DNA of 64,000 nucleotides. Origin: Planococcus citri. Its lineage: Eukaryota; Arthropoda; Insecta; Hemiptera; Pseudococcidae. The position numbers and the translations under genes were made by a program. Position 1 is the stretch's first letter; every line of letters begins with the position of its first letter. Where the stretch lies: positions 45,746,580 through 45,810,579 of the forward strand of contig NC_088678.1 of the NCBI RefSeq assembly GCF_950023065.1, given 5' to 3'. Below are positions 25,725 to 38,094 of the stretch, one piece after another. A model generated the notes under the pieces. It ran no database searches. It saw nothing but the letters and a program-made list of their open reading frames with translations, and was not told the DNA's origin.

Positions 25725-26056
25725 ATCGTAAAAATGTCGCACCGGTTCACGTTATAACTAGTAGTACATTGAATGCATAGCCAGTGTACCAGCATGACAT
25801 CATCATTGTCATCAATCATGTCAAACATCAATCACACATATGAACGACAGGTGTCAAAGCATAACTCCTCCCACTTACACATTATCAAATTTTGGGGTGC
25901 GTGCGCAGACCAAGTGCAAAAACATTCGGGTTGTGCTCGCTATACGCTACTATCAATACCCGAATCAACCCGATACAACCACTAGCGGGTTTAGCCGGTA
26001 TTTTAACCAGATACCAGTTAGCGGGTAGCGTGACTGTTTTCAGCTCTAGTCCATAC

Positions 26057-29000
26057 AAATCAACTGATAAAACATCACCTAGTGAATATGCCTCTATGTG
26101 TGCGTATTCAATAGTCTTGTAAGCACATCACAAAAAAAGTCACTTCATGGCTGACGGATTTAATGTTCCAAAAAAAAGTTTGTCACTTTTGGGCAGTTTT
26201 GAGTAAGTAAAGTTAGATTGCATCTGATCCAACAAGGTTGACAAGTATTTGTGATAATTGAATTCAAACAATTATGTACCTAATTCTAGTTTATAATCCT
26301 CCATCATCAAAAAAGATGATCTGAGATAGAATTTCAATATGTACATAGCCTATACCTATTGTTTGATTATAGTTATGCTTGAGCAGAACCATACAAGTGT
26401 TTCCCATAGGTAAGCAAAACTGAGTGGTCACCTAGAATAGGATGGTAAAATTGAAGGGCTGTAGAATTTTTAAAATTATATTTGAGAAGCTCATTGCAAA
26501 AATAGCCCTTGTCCAAAATGAAAATAAAAAACAAGCAAGTCAAAAAACCATTGTAAAGTCCTGATGAATTGGTATAGTATAATCAAAGTGATTTTTTCAT
26601 CAACTTGAGTAATTCCTGTTACTCTCAGAAAAACTTTTAGAGGGCTATCATACTGATGCATCCATACAATGCGGTGGAGAAAAGAACCTCCCCAATTTTT
26701 TTCCAAAGTGACAAGGGCTATTTTTGCAATGAGCTCCTCATTTGTTTATGTTTTTCACTAGCCATTATACATAGAAATTATATATCCCAACTAACAGAAA
26801 ATTTCGCGCACCAATTCGGTAAAAAAAAAAGTCGGACCATCCAAAAATACACTACTGGATGCTAGGTAAATTTCGGGTGTTTCATGTGTTGAATGATTGT
26901 ATCTTTCAATTTCTGACAACATTTTCAAAAATTCAAATGGTTTATGTTCCGCCATTAAAAATATCAAAATTTGATAAAATTATTGTAATAGAACGCTGAA
27001 ATTTAGTTCATGCTTTATTTTTGATCTTCAAAATCAATTTATGTTGGTTTTGAAAATTTTTGAGACCTGCTAATGCTAGGTTTTAAATTTTCAATGTTTG
27101 GAAAAATTGTCATAAAAAAATTCAAAATGAAATTCAGTACAACACAAGATGATAGAGAAATCTGTAGAATGTTTTTGAAATGGTGTGAAAATTTTTAAAT
27201 GCATTTTTGTACCTGAAATTTGACTTACAATTCCATCGATTTTCTGTTCTTCGATCAAAGAAACTTCCCGCTGGCTGGGACATCTCTTCTCTTAAATGGA
27301 AAGAGGGAACGAGTAGCAAAAAACGCTTACTTAAAGCAAAAAATACAACATTTTTTTCTGGTTGTTTTGTTTTTGTTCATTTTGGTTGTTTTTATTATTG
27401 GTTTTGTTCTGTTTATGCTCATCATTCCTCTTTTCTGATTTGAACTATTCATGAGATCTCATTTCGGAATTGAACTCTCATGATCATCTATAAAATGAAT
27501 TTTCTAAAATTTGCGACAATTTTAATTTTTTCCCCCTTTAAAATATTTTACTCGTGTGCTTCTGCGGCCTCGAGAATCCTAAGAGCATAATTCAGGAGAA
27601 ATTATTTTACACTTTGAGAGGAAGAAAGAGAGAAAAGTCATATTATTCGATTTGAAACTCAAATCAAAATCATACTCGCAATATTGAAACCGTTTACCTA
27701 GACACCTACTTTTTGAAAAACTTGCCACAATTTTCGCCTCGAAACCCAGATCAAGCGTATAGATATTCGTAAACCGAAAAATTTTCTACGCATCTCGAAA
27801 TATACGCTGTTAGGATTTGAAACGTGATAATTGTGAAGTTCAAAGTTGGAGCATTGACGAAATAACAGAGGCTATAAGGTCGATGTGTATTGCTTTAAAT
27901 ACGTACTTTTTACCGACTTTTATTGCGCTTCTGGCTCGAACGTCTTGAAAGTGAAATTGAGTTCGCCAGTGGTTCACGGTAGAGGTACCTACCTATATCT
28001 ATGTACTTGAGTTATAGGTTAGTTAAAACGGTATACCTATCTAACTATCATTAAATTGTGGTTCTCTGTATAGTCGAGTCGAATCTTACAAACAATGTTG
28101 AAAACATTTTAAAAGCTCGATAAACCGAAATGGAAAGGAATTTTTGATGGAATCCCTCGCAGCACGAATAAGGAATCTTTTATAAGCAATTAGGTACTCG
28201 TAGTTTCAACTCCAAATATGTACCTACCCCCTGCAATAAACAACAATAAACCGCGTCGTCGTATGATGAGGTCTGAGAATATATAGGTATAAGGGAAGAA
28301 TTCGTCATTTAATTTTTATAATAATTTCCCTCCCACGAAGTACTTTTTCATCATTTCCGGTTCCGCGTAAGTATCTAGGTACTTGTGTAATCATCTTTAT
28401 TGTTGATTTCACGCCGAAGGTTAATTATCCGAGCTTCGTAACACCCCGAAGTTGGACAATTTGCCTATGCTGAGCCGTAAATTCGACTCGTTCGAGATGT
28501 TAATTAAATTGCCCAACTTGTTGCCAGAAATACGAGTACGAGCGTCGAGCAAAATCTACTTACATCGCGTGTATTACTCGCAAAAGAGGAAGCGAAGCAA
28601 CACGAGATGAAAAAGTATTGTCGCGATTCTGTCGTTACTTTCAACTCGTCGGTTTATTAAATTCGAAGACGACGCCGATATCCGGAATACATTGAAAATC
28701 ACCAGCAACTCGTTAAAATACGCATTTTTCATTGTTTATCCGAAGTTTATAGATAAGGCTTTTAGAAATTACAAGAGGTAAATCCCGAACGAACAGATGG
28801 TTGTTAAAGTAAAGCTTTAGTGTTTAACCAATAGCGCAGCAATCTTAAAACTTTTCTCAAAGTTTAACAAAAAACGAGAGTAGATAATTTCCAAGTTTAG
28901 TTACACTACGTATACTATACGATGTGTTGCGAATTCATTCATGTTTATTTAATGCGCTCATTTTCATTACGCTTTCCTTATTTTTTTTTTCTCACCTAAA

Positions 29001-29950
29001 AAATTCGCTAAAAAATCCATTTAGACATTAGGTCGAATTATTAGGTAGGTAGGTAGCGTGTTTTTGTATTCTTCCAACACGTTAGCGTGAGCTGAAAAAT
29101 CTCACGAGTAAACTTTATGCATTGTTGTGGTATTAAAATTTAAAAATTGCTGCGATTTGTAACCACTACGCGAAATATCATTATTGCTTCTATAAAACTT
29201 CTTCTATACGGATATGAAGAATATAAGTAGGTAGATAGGTTACCTACACTTACATCTATTGGAAGGAATTTTACATTTGGAAAAATATTACGTATATGCA
29301 TGTGTCATTATCGAAATATAGCTATATGTACCTATCTCTAAAAACCAGAGCTTACAATATTATACTACTAAAACGGTATACCTATATGTGAAAAAGCCCG
29401 CCATTTACGTATTAAATTTCAAACACCGTTCGCAATATAAAATTCTAAATGAATTGAACATAAAAGTAGCAACAATATTTCATTTTCTTCAACCTCTGCC
29501 TTTGAAAATATTTAGAACGCGTGTTGGTTTTTATACGTTTTCCTCCTCAAAGTTATGATTACCTTTTTTCAGCTCAAAATCTTAACATTCGATTTAATAC
29601 ATAAATTTCTCAGTAGACGAGCCAGTCGTTAAAATACGCGACTATCCCGGACATACTCTCGTATAAACGATTCTCCTTTTTAGAAGAATTTTCTCAAAGA
29701 TGTTTCAAGGCTATTGGCTGCATTAAATGAAGTGATTGTTGAAATTGAGGTGAAATTAGGTGGATGCGAAAGATTTTTTTCGAGCTCTTGGTTTGCAGTA
29801 GACTCGTCGATGATTTTCAGTTCCAAAAAATCGAATGAGAGCTCAACTCTGATAATTGATAATTCAATTCAACTTGAAAAAAAAAATCAAATTGATTCCA
29901 GGTTCATTCTAATAAAAAATCCTTCACAAAAAAAATTCAAAAACATACAT
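26057..29950. other. Intergenic DNA, no gene seen
   Basis: AT-rich spacer with scattered short open frames (26491-26865, 27134-27443) that overlap in several frames and show no family motif. Part of 26130-26190 repeats sequence seen near 23470. There are taGGTACCta palindromes, for example at about 27987. No RNA gene or TIR pair was recognised. Confidence 0.35.
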
Positions 29951-30025
29951 ATTTACGGCAAACTGGATAGGCAACTTAACTCATTGCACAAGTAAAATAA
30001 GTTGCCTATTCGGTTCGCCGTAAAT
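29951..30025. repeat. Palindromic element, ATTTACGGCAAAC family
   Basis: The left arm is 29951-29978 and the right arm 29998-30025. They are 28-bp inverted repeats with three mismatches around a 19-bp loop. The arm begins ATTTACGGCAAAC and ends ATAGGCAACTTA. A further right-arm-like copy is at about 30052-30077 and another 28-bp copy at 33083-33110. The transcript would fold into a strong hairpin. Confidence 0.6.
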
Positions 30026-32189
30026 ACGAGTTTCGAAATGATGTTGGATAAATTGCCTACTCAATTTGCCGTAAATACGCATTGCAATATTTTATGTTTG
30101 AATTTGAATAAAGAATATCCCCCTCCCCCACCCCAACCCACCCAAAAAAAGAATTGAAATCGTGATTTTTCAGCAACAATTGGAAGTCTGTAACGCCTTT
30201 CCTCTCAAATTTCAGTTTTCTGTTTTGATACACGAACCATTTCAGCCTCATAAGGTTCACCCAACTAGGTAAAAAAAAAAATGTATGACATGGTTTGCTG
30301 GATTTTTATATTCATGCTTATTTTGAATCCCTAAATTTCATAAAATTGAAACCTAAGCTTTGTTATTGTTCCGGTTAGTGAAAAATAAACTCTCAAGTTG
30401 TTTTTTTTTGGGAGAAGAGAGGGACGAACTATTAATTACAATGAGTAGGTAGGTACCTATCTAACTTAACTAGGTATGAGAAAATTCGGCATTCAACTAA
30501 GAGAACGTCGTAACATGGTACCATGTTTCTTTTTCTTTCTCAAGTTGAGTATTTACTTACATAAAAATATTGAAAAACTCTTTTTTCAAAACATTTCCTC
30601 GAAAATGCAGTTTAGAAATAGGAAATAGCTAACCAGTGACCCTCGTTTTCGCTAAAGATGTAGTACTCGGTTACATTTAGTGGTAAGTTTTAAAATACGT
30701 CCAAACCGAAATTCTAAAACGGTGGTTTTTTAAATATTCAACTTTGAAATTTCGCACAACCGTAAAATTGAGAGAGGATTTCATTTTTGGCTGAAATAAA
30801 GGCTCAGGTTTTCGAGAAATAAGCATTTAGTTAATTCTAAAACGGTGAAATTCTTATCATTATCTACTCGTAATAGGGTCAAGAACGTAATAATAGTACT
30901 TTTCCGAGGCCTCTAAATGAATTTCGTTATTCATTAAATAAGGCACAATTTTTGCTTTTCGAAAGAGTGTTTTTATGGTAATTTATAATTGTTTGGTTTG
31001 AGAAGGAACTTTGAATTGAAATGTTCAGAAATGAATGTTTGAATTTGTTCATCGAAATTGAATCTATAATGATCACGTTAGAGTACCTATTTTATAAACC
31101 CAATTTAATTCGTCAGATTTTTTGTGAACAAAATTTAGTATACTCAAGTACCTATAATTGCATACAACTTTACATATAATAAAGCGAGTTAGGTTTTATA
31201 TATGTATGTAGGTACAAATGTGCCAATGCGACTAATCTGAATAAAATTACTTCCAGTTTAGTAAATGAAACTTGATAAAATAAAAACTGTAACATCATTT
31301 TTGTTCACATTGAAGAGTCCATATAGGTACGTAAGTAGATAGCCTATGATTACCCACCCCGAACATTTTATTGAGCTTCGGTAATTCCAGCTATAAAATG
31401 TTCCAAGCTCTCGAGTGAAAGCTGTAGGTACTTTTATGGCCACCAACTTTAAACATCTCGAGCATTTCAGATGAATTTTGATCAAAAATTCGATCGATAT
31501 TCCTTTCGAGAGGTGAAGTTGGTAAATGAGCTATAAAAAAAATTCAGTTCTGTAGGTAGGTACAATAAACAGGCATGTTATAATAAATACCTTCACATAC
31601 ATACCTACTTACAAGTAACGAATAGAAGAATATTCTTTCATAAGGTACAAAGAATTGCGTTCATTAATAATTAAAACGGTTTTAACGCGTTGATATTGCC
31701 TTTAATGAAATTATTTTCCCGCGGGTTCCCCAACTCTAAACAATTTCACATGTGTACTTACTTAGCTCACATTTTAACCTTCCATTCCACTAACTAGTTT
31801 TCAAGTAGGTATAATGACAACGTTTCATTCGTTTTAGTTATGTTCGTAACATTGGCGCAAACCTCGTTATTTTTGGGGACTTTCCCCTATAAATACAACA
31901 AGTGTGCAAACGTACTGCAGTTTTCGTATTTTGGTGCTGTTATGAGCGTAATAAGTTGTTGTACGGTTTAATTTTTTACTTTGTGTAGAATATCTTTACA
32001 TTGAACTCTCTATTTAGTTACCTACCTACGTCGAATTCGTTTAAAATATAGGAAGTATTTGTGTAAAATGCTCTAAAATAGGCCCTTGTTGTTTAACCTA
32101 AGGTTAATCAATTATTTAAAAAAAGAAGTTCAAAATATACCTACAGTTTGTGATGAAAATAGAGTTATTCTAGCTTCTTGTTATTTAGT
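30026..32189. other. 5' flank of the gustatory receptor gene
   Basis: AT-rich intergenic DNA, with a C-rich stretch at 30119-30145 and a single copy of the palindrome arm at about 30052-30077. A small minus-strand open frame (31258-31485) has no features. No promoter element could be pinned down. Confidence 0.35.
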
Positions 32190-34449
32190 ATGATTAAGTC
32201 CCATATAAAAATTACTCTCGAGTGCAGTATCATCTACGTTTGTAAGTTTTAGGTACAAATTTTTCTCATGAGAAATACCAACGAGTTTCAACTGAAACTC
32301 GAATTGAAATTTGTCGAGCTCTGTCTAAATATTACATAAGTAGGTATACCTGCTGTTTTGATGAAGAGAATTAGTAAACTATTTTGTCCATGTCGAGTTA
32401 TGTTGTACTATTTTTTGTTTAGGAATTTTTTTAGTGTGCCTAGCACACTATTACTTACTTTCAGTACCTATATAATACGCTGAAAAATTCTTTGGCTCGA
32501 ATATTCTCTTGGGGAAATGGACCAATTTTCTTCAAATTTTCACTCATAAGTGAGGCGTAACGTGAAGAAGTGTACGCCGAAATTATATTGCAATTACTCC
32601 AATAGTTTCTTGAGTATAATTACCTACGATTAATTGCGAAAATTTTAACCAAAAAAAGACAAAAAAAGAAAAGAGCCATATCAAAAGGGAAGCAGATATC
32701 AGTTTTATCAATTTTAAAACCAGTTAAGGATAAATGTTGAATTTTCAAAATTAACAATAAAATATATTAACTAGAGGTAGAATTTTCAAATTTTTATGAC
32801 CCATTGTGTAGAGACATATTTGCATTTTATTGTGTGGTGTTGAAGAACATTAAATTTTTTGGTAGCAATTTATACCTATTTTAGAATTCTGGCAAGATTT
32901 CAAATCAACTTTGTCGTAGTTATTTCTTTTTTTTTCTAATGTTTTTTTTCCATTATTTTAAAAATAAATTTTCCAGTAGAAATTTTAAATTGCATTTGGC
33001 TGAAAGATTGAATATTAAAGATACTTACTTTAATTTACATAACCCCAATGCAAAGATGTATAATAAATTTTAAAAAGTGAAATAAGTTGCCTATCTAGTT
33101 TGCCGTAAATACAAATCATTTTCTACCTTCTCGTTACAAACTCATTTTCAACCTCGTAGAGCATTGCTCCTTGCTCTTTATTAATTTTTACTCATCTTTT
33201 CAGGTGTGAATATTTGGCTACTCATAGACCTATTCATCAAAGTAGCTCGCGGAGAGTACCAATTCAACCCTCAATCATGCGTGTTATCATTCATATTCAG
33301 CAGCATCGCTATTATAATAATCTGCAGGATATGGCGACGAAACAGCATACTGAAACTATTCGAAGAATTACTCCAATATTACGATACTCAAAGACCCGAG
33401 ATTTACGCCAATAATAAAATCTGTCTACGATTCATTATTGGTTACATCTTTACAGAATGTATCGCTGTACTTTGCAGCATGACTCCAAGAACCCGCATTA
33501 AAGATTTGAATTGGGAATATGCTCACAGAATGCTGACTTTTATTGTACCTGTAGCTTACATGATAATGATTCCTAGCAGCTTAGAGAACCAGTATTCCGT
33601 ATCTTGTACCATATTGACGAAGGAAATCAGTAAATTGAATACACTTCTGGATAATATGATCGAGAAATACAGTCCGATCAACTTCGAAAATGAGTTGAAT
33701 TGTTTTAAAAAGAAACATCGACGAGTGATGAAAACAATGAAATTATTAAATCGAGAATATGGAGTCGAATTGTTCTTACTATCTAATACGATTCTTTTAG
33801 TTGCCCTTTACGCTTGTAATGATACAATATTAATGGTAAATTACTTGGACGTGAAAAATGCGAGGATGGTGTATAAAATGATTTTTGATTTATATGCTCT
33901 GGGAGGGTTGGCTTGTCGATTGTGTTGGATTTGCTATTCATCAGAACAGCTTATATTGAAAGTAATGTTGCCACTTATTTGAATAATTTTTGTTAACTGT
34001 GGCTATCGTAACTAGAGAATTGTTTACAGATGAAACATACCGAGAAAATTATTCTGAAATATGATATAAATTTGCTACCAAAAACCTCTTTTGTAATGGT
34101 AGGTATGGATTTATATAGGTATTTGATAAGTGTATCTGGTGTATTGATACTTATTCATCTGCCAATTCTTTTCTTTTTTTTAATGTTTCGGTGATCTTTT
34201 ATCGTGTTTTCATTTTTAGCTAGAAAAATATTTAAAACAACTTCACATATCACCAGACGACACAGCTATTTGTGGTTTTTTCCATTTGAATATGGAATTT
34301 GCATTTCAAGTAAATGTTCAATGAAGACTAATTTCTATGCCCTTAATCTGAAAATTCACCTGCACCAATGTTTTCAGACTTTTGGAACCCTGACTGCTTT
34401 CGTAATAATTTTTGCTCAGTTGAATTTTTCGGAAAAATGGATACAATAG
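32190..34449 (+). CDS. Gustatory receptor family protein (7-TM chemoreceptor)
   Basis: Exons are 33204-33961, 34030-34098, 34220-34309 and 34378-34449, plus an inferred first coding exon 32190-32241 that ends at a perfect GTAAGT donor in matching phase. The product is about 346 aa. Several hydrophobic segments are visible: a first near the exon 1/2 junction, then VLSFIFSSIAIIIICRIW, a third in LRFIIGYIFTECIAVL, a fourth in MLTFIVPVAYMIMI, and later ones. The last three introns are phase 0 near the 3' end, as is typical of insect Gr genes. The C-terminal exon carries AFVIIFAQL in place of the TYhhhhhQF hallmark, preceded by GFFHLNMEFAFQ as in Gr TM7. Such proteins are ligand-gated ion channels in taste neurons. 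The ligand cannot be inferred. An AATAAA lies at 34617-34622. The large exon and the 3' exons are firm; the first exon is less so. Confidence 0.82.
33083..33110. repeat. Single copy of the ATTTACGGCAAAC arm
   Basis: This 28-bp sequence matches the right arm of the palindrome at 29951-30025 with few differences. It lies in the gustatory receptor's first intron, about 95 bp before exon 2. Confidence 0.5.
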
Positions 34450-36709
34450 AAACAGCGAATGATGAATAGGTAGGTATGTCCTTCTTACCTGTAAATGCTT
34501 AGGAAGTATCATGTTGGATAAAATTAACTCATTTATAAATGATTTATAAGTATACTCGGATTAATCTCATAGACCTTTTATGTGAGACTAAAAACTAGAT
34601 CATTTATAATGAAAATAATAAATAGAAAATTTGTCTTTGGTAACTTTTTTAACGCCTTGTTTTATATAATTTAAGAGGTGAAAAATAAATATAAATATTA
34701 TCCGTGTGAGGAGATGCAAGAATAAATAACAATAAAAATGACACAAAAATATGAAAAATGAACGATACACCTTGCACCTCGTAAAACGTTTGCCCATAAG
34801 TTTACGTTACCCAAGAAGGAAAAAAACAATAATTTGTTTATTTGATAGTCAACGGCTGCCTGAACAATGGTGGTTTTCTGAAACAGTTAAAATCCGCACG
34901 TTCGCTGTACTTTGAATTTTTCCATATATCATCGCTTGCTTTTTGTATCATTGCTACGTGTTTAGCTGCTGCTGTTTTATTCTTACGTAGGTAGGTATTT
35001 CAGTTGTGAAACTGAACAACCTGTTTCGAATATCTACGCGAAATTTGTCATGATCTCTCTCGGTCTCGACGCTAGTGTGGTATGAGAAATGAGAATTTCA
35101 ACGTGAAATTATTCCTTTTGTTTGAGATTATGCGCTTAGAGTAGATAATGCGTTTTTCATATTCAATTCATATTATAATCAATGGTTTTAAATTTCAAAA
35201 TTGTCACAAGAATGGTAGGCTCACAGCCAGTCTGTAAATGTAAATGTCTCTATGAAGTTCTATCATGGCAAGAAAGTTGTGCGGATGGTTTGATTTGAAA
35301 ATTTGAGGATGCAAAATCAAAAAAAGTAAAGGAAACAAAATGCAAAAATCCACTTTTTTAGTTTTTTTGTAACTGACAAGCAAAAGAAATCCCATAATTC
35401 ATAATTCAATCGTATAAAACTTATTTTTGTCATTTTAGGGTTTCGCTTTCTTCTTCGTTGGTTAAAAGGAACTCAACCATTTCTTGAAATTACTCCATGA
35501 AGTTAACTAATGTTTATTCAAATTATCCATGCCCGTAAATTTCAGTTCAGCAAGTTTGTTCAAAAGTTTTGCCCATAGTTTTGTTTAATCGGTTCAAAAA
35601 TGAAAAATAAAAATAGGCAGCTGACAACTGTCAAGTGTCCACTGTCTAGTGTCTAGTAGTACCTATATAATGAAAGTTTTCTTTTCAATTTTTTCAAGAA
35701 AATCTTGAATTTTTAGATTCGTTTGAAAAATTTACGTAAATTGAAGAGGGAAGCGCACAAAGCGAGACCGCTAGTAAGAGATTTGATTTTTGAAGGAAAA
35801 AAATGGAAAAATAAAAAATTTAAAATTTTCAATTTCAATTTTCTCATAAAATAAATGCAGTGAAAATTTTTGAATTTGATCAGCTTAGCTTGGATAATCG
35901 ATTGTTCTTGAGGCAATAAGAAGTGTAGATTTTCTGGAAGAGGAATTCGATTTTTGAATTTTGTTTTGACTTTTCAAACTTTTAACTTGAAAAATGTATC
36001 TGTAGCACATTGCATTTGAAGTGGGATCTTTGAACAAAGTGGGATCCAGATCCCACTTTAGATGAAAATTTTGTTCATAAAGTGGGATCTTTTCACAAAA
36101 ATAAAATTCTATTTAAAGTGGGATCCATAGATTCACACTCATTTGCGATGCAGCCAATCTTTTTTTTGAGGGTTCCCCACATTAGTCCTCAAAATCGAGC
36201 TTTTCTCTTCATCGCCCAGTAGCAGTGTAGGCGATCCACAAATTATCTCGGGTTCTGTATGCAAACATTTTAAAATAATACATTATTTTCCAAGAAATGA
36301 AGCTCAATGTGAAATATTTCTACATTAATGCTTGTAACTTTTGTGACAAATGTATTTTACGCTTTAATCGACCAAGTTAATGAATTCGAAAATTGTTGAT
36401 GGGGCTTTTTCATGTATTGCCTGCATTTCGGACTGCATGATGACGTGATAAGAATGTTTGGATCTTGAGAAGTGCTAGAAAACGATCAAAACTGTTTCAA
36501 AATAGAAAATTACGACTTATTTTCGATTTCAATTTTATCTTCGGTTCTATCATTGAATTTTAGAGATCCCACTTTATACGCAAAGGTTTTATTGTTAACA
36601 TTATCGAGGATCCTAGTTTGATGTGAAAAGAAGGTCCCACTTTAAATGCAAAATCTAACGTGAGAATTTGATGTTCATTTAACGCTCCCACTGTAGTGAA
36701 GAAAAAGTA
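34450..36709. other. Intergenic DNA between the receptor and RAD54
   Basis: AT-rich spacer after the receptor's poly(A) signal. The only structured part is the AAAGTGGGATC repeat element at 36012-36649. Small open frames (34318-34512, 34600-34797, 35204-35395, 35713-35916) have no recognisable features. Confidence 0.4.
36012..36649. repeat. Inverted-repeat element built on AAAGTGGGATC
   Basis: GCATTTGAAGTGGGATCT at 36012-36029 is mirrored by AGGTCCCACTTTAAATGC at 36632-36649. Between them are further copies in both directions (about 36076, 36114, 36564) and a perfect 11-bp-arm palindrome AAAGTGGGATC-ca-GATCCCACTTT at 36036-36059. No target duplication or coding capacity was found, so the class is unknown. 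Confidence 0.5.
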
Positions 36710-36777
36710 CAGGGTGGCCAGAAATATCGGGTACCCCTACAAAAGTTTTCTGCTAAAATACTTTGGTTGGTCACAGT

Positions 36778-38094
36778 CAGGGATGTGCCTTTACCGTAAA
36801 GTATTATTTTTTACATAGTTTACTTTACATGTAAAGTAAAATGTAATGTAAATTGAATATGTAAAGTAAAAGTAAAGTAAACTATTCTTTGTTTTTTTCG
36901 TTGGAAAATCAAAATTTGGATTAATTTCTCTTCGTTTTTGCGTTCTCAGCTTTTTTCTTTGCTTTGTTTTGGTTCTAATGATGGCATAATTGAGGGGTTT
37001 GGTTCCAAAACTCACACTTTCTAAAAAGGACTTTTTTCAGAAACCGCAAAATTCTGTGGTGCGGCAATGAGCGAGTGTTTTGAACTGGAAATGATTTTAT
37101 TTTGTAGTATAGAGGTAGGTTCATCGTTTTAAGGTGATTCGAACACGCGACATGCCGTGGTATAGTTTGCACAGATGATTGAAAATGGCAACTGTGAGTT
37201 TTGACTCCAACCTGACTTTTTTCGCGTTTTATAGTGCGAGTAGTGAACTTTTTTTCAAATTTTGGGTTAGTGAAGGTCATATCATGGTATATTGAACACC
37301 AAAACATATTTGTTTCTACAAGAAACCACAACAATCTCTTAATGTTGAATTTTGCATTTTAAAAAAATCAAAAAATCAAAAAAAATGCAATTTTTCAAAT
37401 TTGAGAATTATGAAAGTTGAAATATGTTAAGTAGCTTCTTATTACGCACGTTGACATACACATATCGTACAACACTCAAAAATCAAAATTACGAAATCAA
37501 TCAGGTCAAAAATATCATGAGTTTGTGCAAAACTCACAGTTGCCAGTGGCAAGTGTGACTTTTGACTCCAACTCCTGGCTTTGCACGGCGATTCTGAGCC
37601 GAACATAACGTTTATCGAGTTAGTGATACTGTAGGGTTATAGAGGGCGCTCTCCTCTATCCGAAACCGTATCAAACTCATTCTAGCTATTTTTGCCAAGT
37701 GTGAGTTTTGGAACCAAACCCCTCAATTACCTATTTTGTGTGATTATTGTTATTTTAACTTTAAATTGAGTGTCAGTGGGTCAAAATTGAAATCTGGCAT
37801 GCAAAACCCTAGGGTTTTGTACTTTGTTTACATTGTTTTTTACCAAATTTTCATTTGTTTCGTCTTTTGTGCAAATTCATTTCATTTTTCATTGATTATG
37901 AACGCAGAGATATTCAAAATGTGTTTTTAGGAACTCAGAACGTCAAAACAGTACAAAAACTGACCAAAAACACGAAATTTTACAAAGTTTACCTGTTAGT
38001 TTACTTTACAGTAAAATAAAAATATTTTACTTTACAATTTTACATTACATTTTACTGTAAACTATGTAAAGTATTTAGTTTACGGCCAACCCTG
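36778..38094. mobile_element. hAT-type element inserted in the MITE
   Basis: A perfect 8-bp duplication GTCACAGT flanks it (36770-36777 and 38095-38102). The ends start CAGGGATGTGCC and, on the opposite strand, CAGGGTTGGCCGTAAAC. Behind these are long imperfect inverted arms made of gtaaagtaaa words (36797-36885 against about 37990-38085). It contains a further element (36989-37727); without that it would be about 576 bp. No transposase was recognised. Confidence 0.88.
36989..37727. mobile_element. 739-bp TIR element inside the hAT element, third nesting level
   Basis: Perfect 31-bp inverted ends begin ATTGAGGGGTTTGGTTCC and finish at a gtgagttttgg-type sequence (36989-37019 and 37697-37727). 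TA lies on both sides (36987-36988 and 37728-37729), so a Tc1/mariner-like target site is likely. Subterminal sequences at about 37187-37215 and 37545-37580 repeat a tgactccaac motif. The minus-strand frame at 36975-37334 spans one end and is not a gene. Confidence 0.85.

Larger units (their letters stand above)
25098..26048. mobile_element. hAT-type MITE, 951 bp, host of a nested foldback element
   Basis: The inverted ends are TAGAGCTGAAAACAGT (25098-25113) and ACTGTTTTCAGCTCTA (26033-26048). They are flanked by a perfect 8-bp duplication GTCCATAC at 25090-25097 and 26049-26056. No transposase frame is present; the three overlapping small open frames at 25773-26122 are not genes. A second TIR element (25147-25724) lies inside, so the original element was about 370 bp. 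It starts only 146 bp after the end of the neighbouring hAT MITE. Confidence 0.9.

Noticed and set aside
25773..26122. Three overlapping plus-strand open frames
   Set aside because: They lie across the right part of the hAT MITE and its boundary, with no protein signature.
36975..37334. 119-codon minus-strand open frame
   Set aside because: It starts and ends inside the nested 739-bp TIR element and crosses its terminus; no transposase motif is present.
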